Assembly (NCBI GenBank): GCA_026075535.2
Contig: AP026539.1
Location: 8,618,001 to 8,682,000, forward strand
Source: Tricholoma matsutake
Taxonomy: Eukaryota > Basidiomycota > Agaricomycetes > Agaricales > Tricholomataceae
Reading direction: 5' to 3'
DNA: 64,000 bases
The notes under the pieces are model-generated. The model had not been told where the DNA came from. It saw only the letters and a program-made list of their open reading frames with translations, and searched no databases. Shown here one piece after another: positions 12,218 through 24,600 of the stretch. Position 1 is the first letter of the stretch; every line of letters begins with the position of its first letter. The position numbers were made by a program, and so were the translations under genes.

Positions 12218-12727
12218 AATGTTACATGCCAACAAGTGCTCGGCCAGATCAGTGAGATCGAGCAATCCATCCGCAATGGCCTTTGGGACCAAAGTATCAA
12301 GGCCATGATGAAGGAAAGAAAATCGGCCCTTGTGAGTGGATTGGCATGCTATCAGATCAATGATGCACTTACCAATTGTAGAAAATGTTATTTGCCTGGC
12401 AAAGAGAGGTTCTCACAGAGGATGTGCAGGCCATCTTCCGGGCTGATGCCTTTTTGTGGGGATTTGTGGTAGCATGGTCAAAGTCAGACAGGACAGGGGA
12501 CCAGAAGTTTATTGAAGGTCAACTGAGGGCAATGAAGACCTTCGATGAGAAAAAGGGCATAACAGGTCCTGTGTCCACATTGGCTGGACCAATGGCAGCA
12601 GCGACGGCAGTTGGAACAGCAAGGGCAGGTGGAATGGCCACAGCAGTAGGAAAGGGAATGGCAGCAGGAAAGGGAATGGCAGCAGGAATGGGAATGGCAG
12701 CAGGAACGGCACCAGCCAAGAAAGTGG

Positions 12728-12811
12728 GGACAGCAGCGGCAAATACAGGGACAGCAGCGGCAAATACAGGGACAGCAGCGGCAAATACAGGGACAGCAGC
12801 GGCAAATACAG
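12728..12811 (+). repeat. 21-bp tandem repeat, four near-identical units
   Basis: Four consecutive copies of a 21-mer beginning GGACAGCAGCGG, followed by a degenerate fifth. In one frame each unit encodes GTAAANT, in another DSSGKYR. The 21-bp period keeps all frames open. Confidence 0.9.
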
Positions 12812-13849
12812 GGACAGCAGTGGCAGAGAAAGGAAGAGTGGCAGCGGCAAAGGCACGAGGAGCGGCAGTGGCAATGGCAGCAGCAACACCGACACCAACA
12901 AGGATAGAAGCAGCACTGGCACTGGCCAAGATGCGGGCCCAACCAGAAGCATCAGGATCCAGACTTCCAGCCCCAGCCCAGCGACTAATGGTGCCAGCAA
13001 TCACAGTGAGACCCAGGCCGTGAGAGGTGCAGAGTAGCAGGGGATCGGAGGAGGATTTTGATGAGGAGATGGAGAGCGATGCCAGTGCCAATCCCAGGAT
13101 GGAGCAGAAGTGGCACAACACAGCAAGGGCAGCACGAGGAGCACCCCAGCAAGGGAGTTTGCAAATGACGCTGTGTGCACGATGTGTCAGGCTTAGGCAT
13201 GAGTGTTGGGAGCAGGTGAATGGGAAAACGGCCTGCTACATCTGTGGGAAAGGGAAAGTTTGGTGTGATCCAGAGGATGTGGATCAAGTGCCAAGAACCA
13301 AGAAAGCAAAAGGATCGGCAAGAAGAAAAGCAAAGAAGGCATGATTTTCCAGTGAAGACAGTGGAGAGGAAACATCTAGGCAGTTCACTGCAAGCCAAAA
13401 AGGAAAATCCAAGGGTTAGTTCTTCCATATCATGACACATAAAACCACTAACACATATACCCATAGCTGTGGAAGAGGATATCGACATGGCCGATCCCGA
13501 GCCCGAGCCAACTGCCCTCCCTGCCCTGACTCCCTACCCCTCTGCCGGTGACTATGCCAGCTTCACTGGACGTCTATACCAACTGGAGGAAGACATGTAC
13601 AAGCATGCATGGTGGAATGAAGAGTCATTCGTAGAGTCCCGACTCCATGTACAAGAACTCTGGGAGATGGTCAACTTGCTTCAAAACAGGTTGAACGACA
13701 TTGAAGGATACTTTGGGTTGCAGGAGGGCGCACAGCCCATTACATTGTACAATGGTTACATGTCTGGGCAGGTGGTTCGCCTCGAGAGGACTCCAAGCAG
13801 GAGGGCAGAGGCAGATTGGGAAGAAATGACAGATGCCAAGGAAGGCAAT

Positions 13850-13995
13850 GCCACTCCTGCTCCTGTTCCTGCTCCCAGTCCCAGTCCTGCTCCTGCTCCT
13901 GCTCCTGCTCCTGCCCCTGCCCCTGCCCCTGCTCCTGCTCCCACTCCTGCTGCCACTCCTGCTGCCACTCCTGCTGCTGCCCCAACTCCTGCTCC
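13850..13995 (+). repeat. CCTGCT hexamer tract encoding Pro-Ala
   Basis: Imperfect (CCTGCT)n, variants CCTGCC and CCCACT, in the last block of the hypothetical gene, giving a Pro-Ala-rich stretch of about 45 residues. The opposite strand and other frames stay open too, so the long antisense ORFs here are by-products. Confidence 0.9.
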
Positions 13996-14392
13996 TACTC
14001 CCATTGCCGCTCCCATTGCCACTGCCGGCAACAAAGACGAACAGATGGCAGAACTGGTTGAGGAGGGGGGATTTGTTGAGGGTAACAATGAGCCTGAGCA
14101 TGGTGAGGAGGGACTGGCTGTGCTGGAAGAGGTGGTGGGGGAAGCATCCTTGGCTGGCACCCCCCCCATCCAAATTATTCCGGCCACCCCACAGGATTCT
14201 CAAGAAATGGTATAGCCCACAACATCAATGGCCCCACCACTCCCTCTCCATTTCCCCCCAACGTTGCTCGCTGAGCCCAAGCCTGCTGCCCTGGCATCGG
14301 CACTTACCCTACCGGCATCGGCAGTCAATGTAATCACCTCACCCCAGCCCTCCCCTCCCCCTGCACAGCTGCACCGATCCCCATGTGGGCTG

Positions 14393-14518
14393 TGTAAGGG
14401 GACTACATGCGTTCTGTGAACTCATTCACTGTCTCGATGTGCGCCCCCAATCCCTGTATTATGTAGCATAATTTTAACTTCGGATTTCCCTTTGCTAGAG
14501 GCTTAGGTTGCCCTTATA
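14393..14518 (+). mobile_element. 126-bp rearranged mini-LTR with inverted internal filler, TSD GGCTG
   Basis: Starts TGTAAGGGGACTA like the LTRs at 993 and 20133, and from about 14441 matches the last 78 bases of the long LTR form, ending CCCTTATA. Between these lies about 35 bases matching, in inverted orientation, the integrase coding region of the same family (compare + strand 32640-32674). Exact GGCTG copies flank it (14388-14392 and 14519-14523). Confidence 0.87.
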
Positions 14519-14523
14519 GGCTG

Positions 14524-14708
14524 ACCCCTGGTCCATCTGGACTACATTCCAGAAGTATCACCCCTCAGCCAAAACCAAGGAAGAGAGCAGGAAAATCTGA
14601 GGACAGAGGGGAGACAAAGCGAGGCAGAAAAGAATAGATGTGATTCGGCATGTACATAAAAGTTGGACTATCTTTTTTTTCACATTACATAGTGTTTTAT
14701 TTGTAAAT
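14524..14708. other. Short gene-free spacer between converging genes
   Basis: No gene seen. A C-rich plus-strand stretch before 14393 and an A/T-rich stretch with a T-run (14672-14680) lie between the 3' ends of the genes at 12.2-14.2 kb (+) and 14.7-17.2 kb (-), consistent with a shared 3' region. Confidence 0.4.
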
Positions 14709-17183
14709 CTATGCAGCAAATTTCACTTTTTTAATTCTCTGTCTCCTCCCAACAGCCTGGGTTGAAATGGCTTCCTGCTGTGCAAGGTCATTGGCTGTCC
14801 TTTGGATAGGTCGTGCTCGTGCAGAGGATGGATTTGCTGCTGATCCTGATGTTGCCGTTGCCAATCGTACTTTTGCCGTTGCTGATGTTGGTGTTTCCGT
14901 TGCCAATCCTACTGGTGCCATTGCCAATATTGGTGTTGCCATTGCCGATCCTAGTGGTGCCATTGCCAATATTGGTGCTGCCATTGCCGATTGTACTGTT
15001 GCCATTGCCAATATTGGTGTTGCCATTGCTGATCCTAGTGGTGCTGTTGCCGATATTGGTGTTGCCATTCCCAATATTGATGTTGCTGTTGCCGATATTG
15101 GTGTTGCCATTGCCCATGCCACTGTTGCCATTCCAGATCCCACTAACGCTGCTAAAGCCCTTGCCCTTGCAATAGGATGCTCCATCCGATTTCCCCCTAA
15201 AAGTGGTCGAGGCTTAGGGTGTTGTGAGCTCTCTTGAGGTATATCCAACAGAAATGGATCAATTGGGCATGGGGGATCATTTACAATGGCATTTCCAGCT
15301 GATCCAGGCATGATGTATCTCATGTAAATGTGTCAAGGAACGAGATATTCTGGTTCACCATCACTAGGACCATTAATTGGCTGTGGTTGAGTGACACCAA
15401 CCATGCAGAGGCTGTCTATTGTCATTTGATCCACTTGGACATATTGTGATTCAGTTGTATCAGAATTTGGGGTCTGTCCTGCAGTTGATATTTGGTGAGC
15501 TTCCTTGTGCTTGGGTTTGGCTTTGACAACTTTTCTGCTCTTGATGCAGCAGGCGGTTCGGCAGTGGCAATGGCCTCCAGTTTGGTGCTGGGTTGAGGAT
15601 CAGCATCAGCATTGTCATTTCTTTGGCCCCTGCAGTTTGCAGACAGCGGTTTGGCATCGGCATCGGCATCGGCATCGGCATCGGCAATGGCCCCGATCTC
15701 GGTGCTGCTCTGAGGATTGGGATCATCATTTCTTTGGCCCCTGCATTTGGAAATGTGTCAGGAGGGTGAAGGGTTATTCAAATCATTTGGATAGTGTGCA
15801 GGAGCCACACTCCCGTCCATGGCTTTGATTGTTTTGAACCAGAACACTCTTTCAGGGCCCTGCACTATTTGTTGCTGCAGAACATGGTCAAAGAAGTCTT
15901 CTATGATACTCTTGTGCATGTTCCATGGGTCTCTGATTTTGAACCTAGCTGGGAGATATTCTGGACTGACAAATGATGATGTCCAATCTGCAATTGCTTT
16001 GAATGGGATATAGCGACTATGACCATTGTTTGCTAGTTCTGCAGGAGATGAGTAATGGTTTGTGGAATAGGAAGTCAACATACTGTAATGCTGGCCAACA
16101 TACAACATAAACCATTCTTCCAGTTCTTTTTTCTTGAATTGTGATCCTTTCCATGATGTGGGAAGCCATCGTTAGTCATTGTTAATTGGGTTAGTGTTGC
16201 CTTATGTTGCATTGCTGACCTTGAAGCAAGGTGTGATGGGCGTAAAAACTTGATATAACTCATAAAGTTTTGCTTCAGTTCAGTTACTTGATCATGATAC
16301 GTGTCCAGAAACGATTGTGCAGGGGTGGCTATCAGAGAGGCAACATTTTCATGACTGGAGTCAGCATCAGCATCGGCATCACATTGGCAGTAAATGATTT
16401 GGGGACTCATGTGTCAACAACCATCAAACCATTAGGTGCAGTATAGGCTGTAAATGTCACAGACAACACCCCCATTTCCAGCCACTGTTGTTGTGCATTC
16501 TCCACCACACATTTAAGGAGGTATTTGTCTGCTAGACTGTGAAATGTTTGTTATGTCCGGCAATGGCAATGGCAATGGCATCGGCTTCAACTTACACTCG
16601 CTTCATCTGCTCAGGATATCCTTCCTGCATCATTTTCTCCTGTTTGACTTCAAGGATGGCTTTCTCCTCTGCATTCATGGTGTCGAAAACATGCTTGATA
16701 GCTGGCAGTCGTGCTTGGAACCATCCTGGTGTACTTGTGGTGGCATCCTCAACACCTAACAGGTTTGTGATCTGTTGGAAAACTCGGTCCCCGGTACAAG
16801 CTCCAAATGACTTCCAACTGCTTTACTTTGAAGTGGTTCGATTTCCATGAGAGGCCTTTGGTCATCCACCAGTTGTTGGAAAGCCAGGTTGTTAGTTCCT
16901 GGTGATGTGATCAATAATACAACCTTCACATGCTTGTGAGTTTACCTTGGCATGAATGTGACTCTCCTCCTCATCCACAGGGGCCCTGTCAATTGACGCC
17001 CAGTAGCTGAATATTGCTGGGAGGATGTCGGCGACACTTGAGTATTTGCAATCGGCCAGCTTTCAATTCCTGCGATCGGAATGCAACTTTATAAGGCTCA
17101 ATGATCTTCTGCTCTTCAACCGTATATCTGCTTCCATTCCAGTACTGTCTCAACCGCGGGTTCTCTGATGGCTCAGGTGGCAT
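14709..17183 (-). pseudogene. Hypothetical Agaricomycete gene divergent from the KDZ gene
   Basis: Read on the minus strand: 17183-16989 (MPPEPSENPRLRQYWNGSRY, a basic helical start), then about 16783-16590 (QITNLLGVEDATTSTPGWFQ, helical, KAILEVKQEKMMQEGYPEQM), 16410-16075 (ESPNHLLPM, then a helical block), 16108-15758 (YIPFKAIADWTSSFVSPEYL, GPERVFWFKTIKAMDGSVAP), then hexamer-expanded segments and a basic end RRQRIKKVKFAA at 14709. Several stops and frame changes, some perhaps unrecognised introns. From memory, a similar layout occurs in uncharacterised Agaricomycete genes. Its start is only about 140 bp from the KDZ start, so the two may share a promoter region. No catalytic motif seen. Confidence 0.45.
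14860..15135 (-). repeat. GTTGCC/ATTGCC hexamer tract
   Basis: About 45 units of a period-6 repeat (variants of GTTGCC, ATTGCC, GGTGTT, GATCCT) in the 3' end of the minus-strand gene. One minus frame reads GNGNTNIGN-type repeats and another Ala-Met/Ala-Thr repeats. Long plus-strand ORFs over it come from repeat composition. Confidence 0.85.
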
Positions 17184-18085
17184 TGGGGGGGACTGATGTG
17201 AAGGAAAGAATCATTCTTGTCATTGACATAAAACATATCATTGACACGAGGATCACACAAGGTCGATAGTACAATACCCCCATCAATAATTGGGTGTCAT
17301 TGTGACTCACCCCAAATCATCATGAGCCTAACAAGAGTTCCTTACAAGCAAAAGAGAAGATCAAAGAAGAATGCCCCCCTGCATGAGGACAATGATGATG
17401 CAGTCGATACTGTTACACATGTAGAAGTTGAGGTCAACATGAAACATGGACCGAAAACAAAGCACATCAAGGTCCCCCTGACTGCAGTAGAAGAACTGGG
17501 TCAATCAAATTCTGTTATACAGGATAATCCCAATGTTGCTCCAGAATGGGACATGCAAGAACCTCAGGTGGCCACCAAGCCAACTCGGCCACACATCGGC
17601 ATGGTTAGTTTCTGACACTGATTGCTTATGGAGCAAGGCTCATATACAAATAATAGAGACAGCAAGACTATGTACTGGAGTTTGTGGGATGAGTAGATGA
17701 ATTGCTGCAAGCATCCCTCACTCGGCAGGCATGGTCAGTTGACAAACAAGTTTGCAACCACTGTCCATTCAATAAATGGGCAATTTGGTGATGTGTTGAT
17801 TGTTCACTGGGAAGCACGCTTTGCCGCACATGCATGCGTGTAACCCACAGGCAAAATCCCTTCCATTGCATTGAATGCTGGACCAGCATGCACTGCTGCT
17901 GGGCTGAGCTATGGGAGGTCGGCACATACATTTTAGTCCAGCACCAGATGGATCAGCTGATTTGCAACACTTTGAACTTCCAATTGAAATATCTGGAGAC
18001 ATTTGAAGACATGAAGGATAAAGCAGAGCAAGAGTCAGCCAATTGGCAGGCAAATGATCAGCAACGGCACCGGCACTGGCAGCGG

Positions 18086-18312
18086 TGGAGCCGGCTAGAC
18101 TCTTAGTGTCACGTCTGCTACCAGATGAGACAGCTCAGACCGGGCTCACATCTACTACTAGATGCGAGTTGTGGAAATGGACAGGCAAGGATGATTCTCT
18201 GTCTACCACATGCGTGTGTCTATCTATGAGGTCACGTGACCACTAAGGGAATGCCGGACTCTGGCACGGCTCTGCTATGGACTCTGCTATGGGCACTACT
18301 GCCATGGCTACA
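18086..18312 (-). repeat. LTR of Gag-only copy A (3' in element orientation)
   Basis: About 227 bp; the right edge was set where similarity to the other LTR ends (GGCTACA). It carries about 28 bases near 18246-18280 lacking in the partner. The palindrome GGTCACGTGACC lies at 18230-18241. Confidence 0.72.
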
Positions 18313-18501
18313 TGTGCCCCCCTCCAAATAACAATGCCCTCATTGTGATCTCAACTCAGGGAAGGAAGAGAGAATTATGTATGTACAAGGCACCAATGCC
18401 TTACCCTCACCTTGGCCCATGTACCTCAGGAGGCATGTCCGTGACAATCGCTCCCCCTAAGGCCTGACACAGAAACATCATTTAGGGTCACCGGTATCAT
18501 T

Positions 18502-20780
18502 CTAAAACCTTGTTTGATGTGGTGGTTCAATTTCAAGTGGTGGTGGTCGAGAGTTGTCAAGGTCAGGAAATGTAACACTCAGTCTCAAATAGGCATTGGC
18601 GGTACTGGATGGTTGGTGTTGGGGATGCTCGGCGATGGCTCTGACCAGCTCTGGGTCAACAAGGCTAGGTAGTCCATCATGTTCGGCATCATGAAAGGCT
18701 GTCGATGATAATTGATGGGCCTTTAAAGTCCACATGGTTACAGTGCCGATGGCCACTATAACCCACAGAAGAAGAACCCTCCCCAGAACCATCTTCAAGA
18801 AGAGCTGTTTGTGTCAGGTATGTCAGTGATCATGGGAGTGTGGGATGATAGAAGTGGAAATAAAATATAATCAGGACCCAGCTCTGGTATATATACATGA
18901 GTTGGGGCCTGAATATAGCCAATGTCAGTCAACAGCCAGGGTTGATTGCAGTCTCGACTCAGGGGTCCGACACCACTACGGGGTATGCCAGACTGTACTA
19001 TGGGTACTGCCACCATGGCTACATGTGCCCCTCTCCATGATGGCAATGCCCTCATTGCCTCTAAACTCTAAACAAAAGGAAACAAAGAAAATGATGTCTC
19101 AAGATCTAGTAATGATATATGCAGTAGAAATAAAATAAAATGAAAAAGGCTCATCATGGTGGGGTCCATCCTAAAGCACAGAGGGCCTGACTCAAGTTGA
19201 CAAGATGGGGGTCTTGATCCCAGTCAAGGTTCAGTACAGGAGCTGGTGCTGGGGTAGTTCTGAGAGGAACAGTGATGATGGGTTTTCCAGGGCCAATACC
19301 AGATGGGTGACGACGGGTGATGAAGGCTTGAGGCTGGATGAAAGATGAAAGAGCTGGTGGAGAAAATATTCGAGATGCTGAAAAAATATTCGGCAGGGTT
19401 CATCGTCAAACATGCCTGCATAAGGATCGAAATGGGCCCGGGAGGTTCAAATGAAGACCAGAAAGATCTTGTGGGGATGTGGGTGCAGCAGGTGGGGGAA
19501 TAGGGAGGGATTCGGCATCCTCTGCCCAGTCAAAATGCACAGTAGATGGTGAAACAGCTTGTCTAGGGCTGAACTGGGATGAGCTGGGTGTGAGGGGCAG
19601 ACAGGGAGCATTCACAGGCACAGATGGCATCGTTGGTGATGCAGGTGGGGTGTACCACGTGGGTTCTGGTGAAACAGCTTGTTTTGGGGGGTTCTGGGGT
19701 GGGGCAGGGGTGTAGTATGCATGTTTTGGCGAAATGGCCCGTTTCTGGGGGACCTGGGGCGAGCTGGGTCATTGGAGCATGTCTTGTGAATGTTCTGCGG
19801 GGTCTAGCAGTGTGCATTGTCATTCTAGAGCTGCAGGTGCTGGTCCTAAGTCAGGGGGAGCAGGGGTTTCGAGAGACATCGTTGATGACGTGGCAGTGGG
19901 ACAGGGTGGTGTGGGATGGCTCCTGAATCATCGTTGGGAGTCCTGGGGCTGGCAGAGCCATTTTGTCAAGTAAATGAGGTGTTCTGATGAATGTGTCCAC
20001 TCGTGGTCACATAACACCATTTGCTGGGCTGTAGATGGTCCCTGTACGTTGTTTATGGCCTTGTTAGCAGTGTCCAGGGTGTCGGCAGGTGTCTGGGTAC
20101 TAGACAATGCCTATGTCGTCGTTTCAGGGGTGTGTAAGGGGACTAGGGGGGTGCCCTGTGTGTTTTTCCTATTTTTTATGTTCGTCCTATATTTTTCCCC
20201 ACCTCATTTCCTTCTATTCTTCATTTTCTATGATTTTTCCGGATTTTATTACTAATTTTCCCTTGCTATCATGTTTGTACATGCTGACACTTTTATATTT
20301 AGAGGCGGAGTACCCCTTCCGACACATACCCCTTGGTATGATGTCATTCGGCAGCCTTGATCCGCCTATCTCCGCCTTTTTCTATTTTTAGGTTATATTT
20401 GATTTTTGTCGTCTTCACATATACTGGGCATCAGCAAGGGGATCCTTAGAGTTTTCTCTTCGGATTTCCCTTTGCTAGGTGCGCCCCCAATCCCTGTATT
20501 ATGTAGCATAATTTTAACTTCGGATTTCCCTTTGCTAGAGGCTTAGGTTGCCCTTATAGGGTGGTTGTAGCAGGTATTGCCATTGTTGTTGGCCGTAATG
20601 TGGTGGAGGCAGTAGGCAGTTCTAGATGCAAGACAAGGGGCTGTAGGGTCTGTGGGAGTGGGGTGGATCGACCTGGCAGTGTGTGCCATCGTTTCTGAGG
20701 TGCTGGGAGCCAGTTTGGAGGAGGGGATGGGACGGTGGTGGTGGAGGTCATCTGGGTGCTTGAATCGGTCGTTTAGCGAG
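18502..20780 (-). pseudogene. Gag-like gene remnant of copy A
   Basis: Minus-strand fragments match the intact-looking gene of copy C (59213-60703 and the frame below it) in order: TSTTTVPSPPPNWLPAPQKR (about 20750-20690), then, across the solo LTR, FDWAEDAESLPIP with a Pro/Ser-rich surround (19630-19406), then short ORFs down to 18502. The N-terminal capsid part appears missing or rearranged between 20780 and 21404. Not translatable as one product. Confidence 0.6.
20133..20558 (+). mobile_element. Solo LTR (Ty3/gypsy, long form), TSD GGGTG
   Basis: TGTAAGGGGACTAG...GCCCTTATA, 426 bp, flanked by exact GGGTG at 20128-20132 and 20559-20563. It matches the LTRs at 993, 31671 and 37231. It lies inside Gag-only copy A in the opposite orientation, so it inserted later. 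CATATACT at 20418-20425 lies 30 bp before AGAGTTTTCT (20448-20457). Confidence 0.95.
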
Positions 20781-21403
20781 TTATTAGCTCCGTTTGTATG
20801 CCCTCGTCAACCTAGATCCATGTCCACGGCTCGACGCACCTCCCTTGGCCGTGTTTCGCCTCCCATACCTCTCGTTCAGCTGTTCTCCCTTTTTCTTCTC
20901 CCTCCTTCAGTCCCCTCTCATAGCCTTCCTTATCCCCTAGTGACCTCACTACCTCGAGCTGTGTCTCTTGCATCTCTTCTAGCATTGGCCTGTAAAAGTC
21001 CTGGGCTTGTCCAAACCCTTCCTTATGGCCACGTCACATGATCTCTTCATAGATCTCGCTCTCATACTGTTGCATGCCCCAAATTCACATTGCTGGTGAT
21101 AGTTTCATTAGCATACGCTCGCTGTTGAGCATGGTAGCGAATTTTGGGTCGAACTTGATGGGCTGTGGTGCTGGTGCTGATGGCAGTGCTGTTTTTGCAG
21201 CCTGTGTTTTCTTTGCCATAGTTGTAGGGTCCAGATAGAATAGCCACTGGCTGTAAACAGTAGCAGGTAGATAGTAGCCAAGGTAGAGACCGGAAGCAGA
21301 GAGTAGCAGAGTGAAAACAGAGACCCAAGACAGAGAACAGTGAGCAAGTGAGAAAAATGGCCGAACTGAGTGTGCAGAGTCGAATCTCTGTGTTGTCACC
21401 AGA

Positions 21404-21602
21404 TGGAGCCAGCTAGACTCTTAGTGTCGTGTCTGCTACCAGATGAGACAGCTCAGACCAGGCTTGCATCTACTACTAGACGCGAGTTGTGGAAACGGAC
21501 AGGCAAGGATGATTCTCTGTCTACTACATGCGTGTGTCTATCTACGAGGTCACGTGACCACTAAGTATGGACTCTGCTATGTGCACTACTGCCATGGCTA
21601 CA
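21404..21602 (-). repeat. LTR of Gag-only copy A (5' in element orientation)
   Basis: 199 bp. GGTCACGTGACC at 21548-21559. The right edge GGCTACA is followed by GCAGCACCGG and the resumed KDZ gene. Confidence 0.72.
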
Positions 21603-24600
21603 GCAGCACCGGCCCTCTTCGCCTGACTCAACCTCAAACACCTATAATGAGTCTCAGGTTGACGACTGGGCCAAAGATGAAACTGGGAAGGGGAATATTG
21701 ATGTTGAGAACAGTTTCCAAGACTTCTTTGATGGCAATGATGAATCTGAAGTTGAGCATGCCAATGATGACCTCCATGGGTTTCAACCATATTTGCCTAA
21801 TCCTAATCAAACTGCGGATGCCGTCCCAGCTGCTGATGCCATACCTCCTGCCGATGCCATCCCAACTGCTGATGCCCTGAACAACAGTTATATTTGTGTG
21901 GTCCATACAAATGGAATACATCACTTAGCGATGGTTACCTGCCAGTGTCAGGGGGAACACTGAATTCCCTTGGACCTGGTAACCAGTAACTTACCACCCA
22001 CAAGCTTCACCAACATATGGACTCTGTTCACTGTGCAGGTCCTAGACCATTTTCGGCTCTGTAATATGGAATTAAAGGCATTGGCCTATCAGTTTTACCA
22101 GCTGATTCGGCATGTAACATTGCCGATGAGGCCTGCTGAAGTGGTCAATCTCTACCATGAGCTTCGGTGCATGTCCCACTTATGGTGTTGGATGAAAAGA
22201 TTGAAGTGGGCAGGGTATGGACACAATCAAAGAGATCCTTTGAATCCTGAACCAGGATCACTTGCCAATTTCTGTCCAGCCTGTCCTCAAGTAGGCATTA
22301 ATATACCAGAAAATTGGAAGGACGATGCAAACCGGTGGGTGTCAAAATACCTTGGTGCAGTGGCATCTAAAATGATACTATGGATTTCAAATTTGTTTTT
22401 AAATGCATATTTGTGGCCGATGGGAATTTCAAAGCTGATGATGTTCAGCAGAAAAACTCCGATACTGATATATGGCTATGGGATGGAGGTGGGATGGCCC
22501 CAAATCGGGCTGAATATGAGCTGTTTCTCCAAGCCGCCATAGAATGATTAATGGTAGGTACCTTCCCTTGGTGGTGGCCAATGCCATTCCCGATGCCGCC
22601 CCCAAAGCCGGTCTGATTTGTATTTGGGTTTCCAGAAGGCTCCTTGCAAGAATAAACTCCCAGCTGTTGTGAATGCTTTTCTGGCATCAAGGGCATGTGA
22701 CAGGACTGGAGTAGCAGCCATTGCATGTGCACGGCATGGATGTTATGTGCCCAATGCATTGGTAGACCTGTTTTGTGGAGAACAGCAAAAGAATGTTGAC
22801 TTTGCTTTCCTTCAAGCGCTGAAGACCACCAGAGTTGACCCTCAACAGGGAGTCGTGCTCATTTACGACATTGTCTGCCAGTACATTATCCACCTTTGGG
22901 AACGTATTGGTGCCCATCTTCCAGCCGGCTTGACCATTGACCAGGCCATTGGGCTTTTGCATGTTCATGGCCACAAGGATGAATGCTTTTTTCACTATGC
23001 TCTGTCTTTCATTCCAGGGTCTGGCATTGTAGCAGGAGAGATACTTGAGTCTCTGTGGGCATCACTGAATTCCATTTCTCTGACTGTCAGAACAGCGACC
23101 TTGCCACATTGGGCAGAAATGCTTGATGATCATGCTACAAATTCAAATCACAAGAAAATGCTTGGCATGACAGTCACACTCTGCTCAAAATCTCGGGAAG
23201 CCCTTGAGAACTCTACACAACTCGGCCAATACCATGGTGAACTAATGGCAGCATTCGGCCAACTGACAATCGAATGATGGGAGGATGAAGTGAGGGCAGC
23301 AGAATCCCGGAGGCTCACAGATATCTGGGTAATGGATATGTATGCCACTCACATATCAGAAACAGCAGAGGCAGTGGGGACAGGATTGGCAGCGGGGACA
23401 GGATCAGCAGTGGGGATGGGATTGGCCTTAACTTCAGCAGCAGCAGTGGTTCAATCCACGGTTGAGGAGTGGATTGATTTTGCTATTCTTTTTGAACAAA
23501 TGCAGTGAGTTGTACTGCCTACCACCAATCACAACCCATCATTGATTGTCACCAGGATTGAATTATGAGACAAAGTCCATCGACTTGGTAAATCACTTCA
23601 CATTTCTGACATGCAAGCTGTTGAACGGGAGAGAGAAGCTCTCACATCTCACATGGTAATCTTAATGCAGTTACAAAATGCTGCCAACATTGCCGATCAT
23701 GACATTGCTCCCTCATGGATCACCCATGATAATGAAGGGGAATTTGATACCCCCAGTGACCTGGATGATGACAGTGCTGTGGCATCAGGCCTGTCAGATC
23801 TCCCAGCCCACACACATGCTATTCCAGTTGAGGAGCAACAAGTATACCTCCCCTCTAATGGCAATCTTGCAGATGTAGAGATTAACCTCCACAAGATCCA
23901 GGCAAACCGACTGCTGCACCAGCTGCGGGAGCTCATTGCTGACAAATCATTTCAATATTCACACATCATTTGAGCAGCACCATGAAAGGGAGTTTGCATC
24001 TGGTCACAAGCTGTTGTCCACGAGTTGGTTAACAAAATTAGATTGCATGCCCAAATGTATAACCATTTCCATAGCCGAATGCTGGCACTGGATTGTGATG
24101 ATGACACATTGAGTATGTTTCAGCAGTTATCCAAGGATGACCTCAATGCCAGCACAGCTATTTTGAATCTGAATGTACCTGGTTCCACCTCTGTTTGTCT
24201 GTCCTGGATTTGGCATAATTCCCACATTTGTACTGGTCTCATGGCCGATGCTGATGCCATTCCTGTTCCCGATGCCGGCCGATTCTGGGAATGTAAATAT
24301 ATTTTGTAGCCATCCATATTCATTGTACTAACAATTTTCATAGTCAGGCGAGTACATTGGCTTCATTCACGGGCTCAGAGAAATTGATGGAGGGAGGAAT
24401 TTCTACTGGTCACATATGAAATGCAGTGGACTGTGCGGTATTTCATCTATCACAGCCAATGGTGGCAGTCAGCCTCACAGTCCAAGAATACCCTTCCTGG
24501 TCTGCTAGCCTATGCTAATCGCCAGCACACTTCATGGTATGAATTAGCATTGAGGGCTGACAATGCATTTAGATCAACAAATGCTGATTATATCTCCCCT

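Larger units (their letters stand above)
12218..14213 (+). pseudogene. Hypothetical multi-domain gene with cysteine pair motif and repeats
   Basis: Start chosen at ATG 12218 (MNVTCQQVLGQISEIEQSIR). The first block, an alpha-helical segment ending QINDALTN, continues in another frame near 12400 (REVLTEDVQAIFRADAFLWGF), so a frameshift or small deletion lies there. A run of 21-bp repeats follows (12728-12811). A small cysteine domain near 13165-13280 reads CARCVRLRHEC...CYICGKGKVWC, which could bind zinc. The last block, 13469-14213 (248 aa), is acidic (MEEDIDMADPEPEP), has a helical region (LYQLEEDMYKHAWWNEESF) and a long Ala-Pro tract. From memory, similar proteins are common multi-copy genes in Agaricomycetes with no known function. 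Exon joints are not resolved and the gene may be dead. Confidence 0.5.
18086..21602 (-). mobile_element. Gag-only LTR retrotransposon, copy A, inserted in the KDZ gene
   Basis: Direct repeats at 18086-18312 and 21404-21602 both begin TGGAGCC(A/G)GCTAGACTC and share most of their length, including GGTCACGTGACC. Between them, minus-strand reading gives pieces of the same Gag-like protein as the 58352-61101 copy: KRWHTLPGRSTP near 20690 and FDWAEDAESLPIP near 19530. No RT, protease or integrase is present. After the 5' LTR in minus orientation comes TCTGGTGACAAC, where TGG would fit a tRNA 3' CCA. Target duplication is unclear (flanks GCAGCGG and GCAGCAC). It contains the solo LTR 20133-20558. 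Confidence 0.78.

Noticed and set aside
12484..13121. Long minus-strand ORFs opposite the 12.2-14.2 kb gene (Cys/His-, Leu/Pro- and Ala/Val-rich)
   Set aside because: They are by-products of GGCAGC and 21-bp repeats read on the other strand. Composition is repetitive and no domain is visible.
13625..14333. Ser/Arg-, Gln/Glu- and Leu/Pro-rich ORFs in five frames over the Pro-Ala tract
   Set aside because: A hexamer repeat keeps every frame open; only the frame joined to non-repetitive acidic and helical sequence was kept.
14767..15237. 156-aa plus-strand ORF of Val-Ala-Asn-Ile repeats
   Set aside because: It reflects the hexamer tract; the minus strand has better flanking coding sequence.
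14709..17183. TET/JBP dioxygenase partner of the KDZ gene
   Set aside because: Such partners are known near KDZ genes, but I see no HxD...H iron-binding pattern or other dioxygenase block here.
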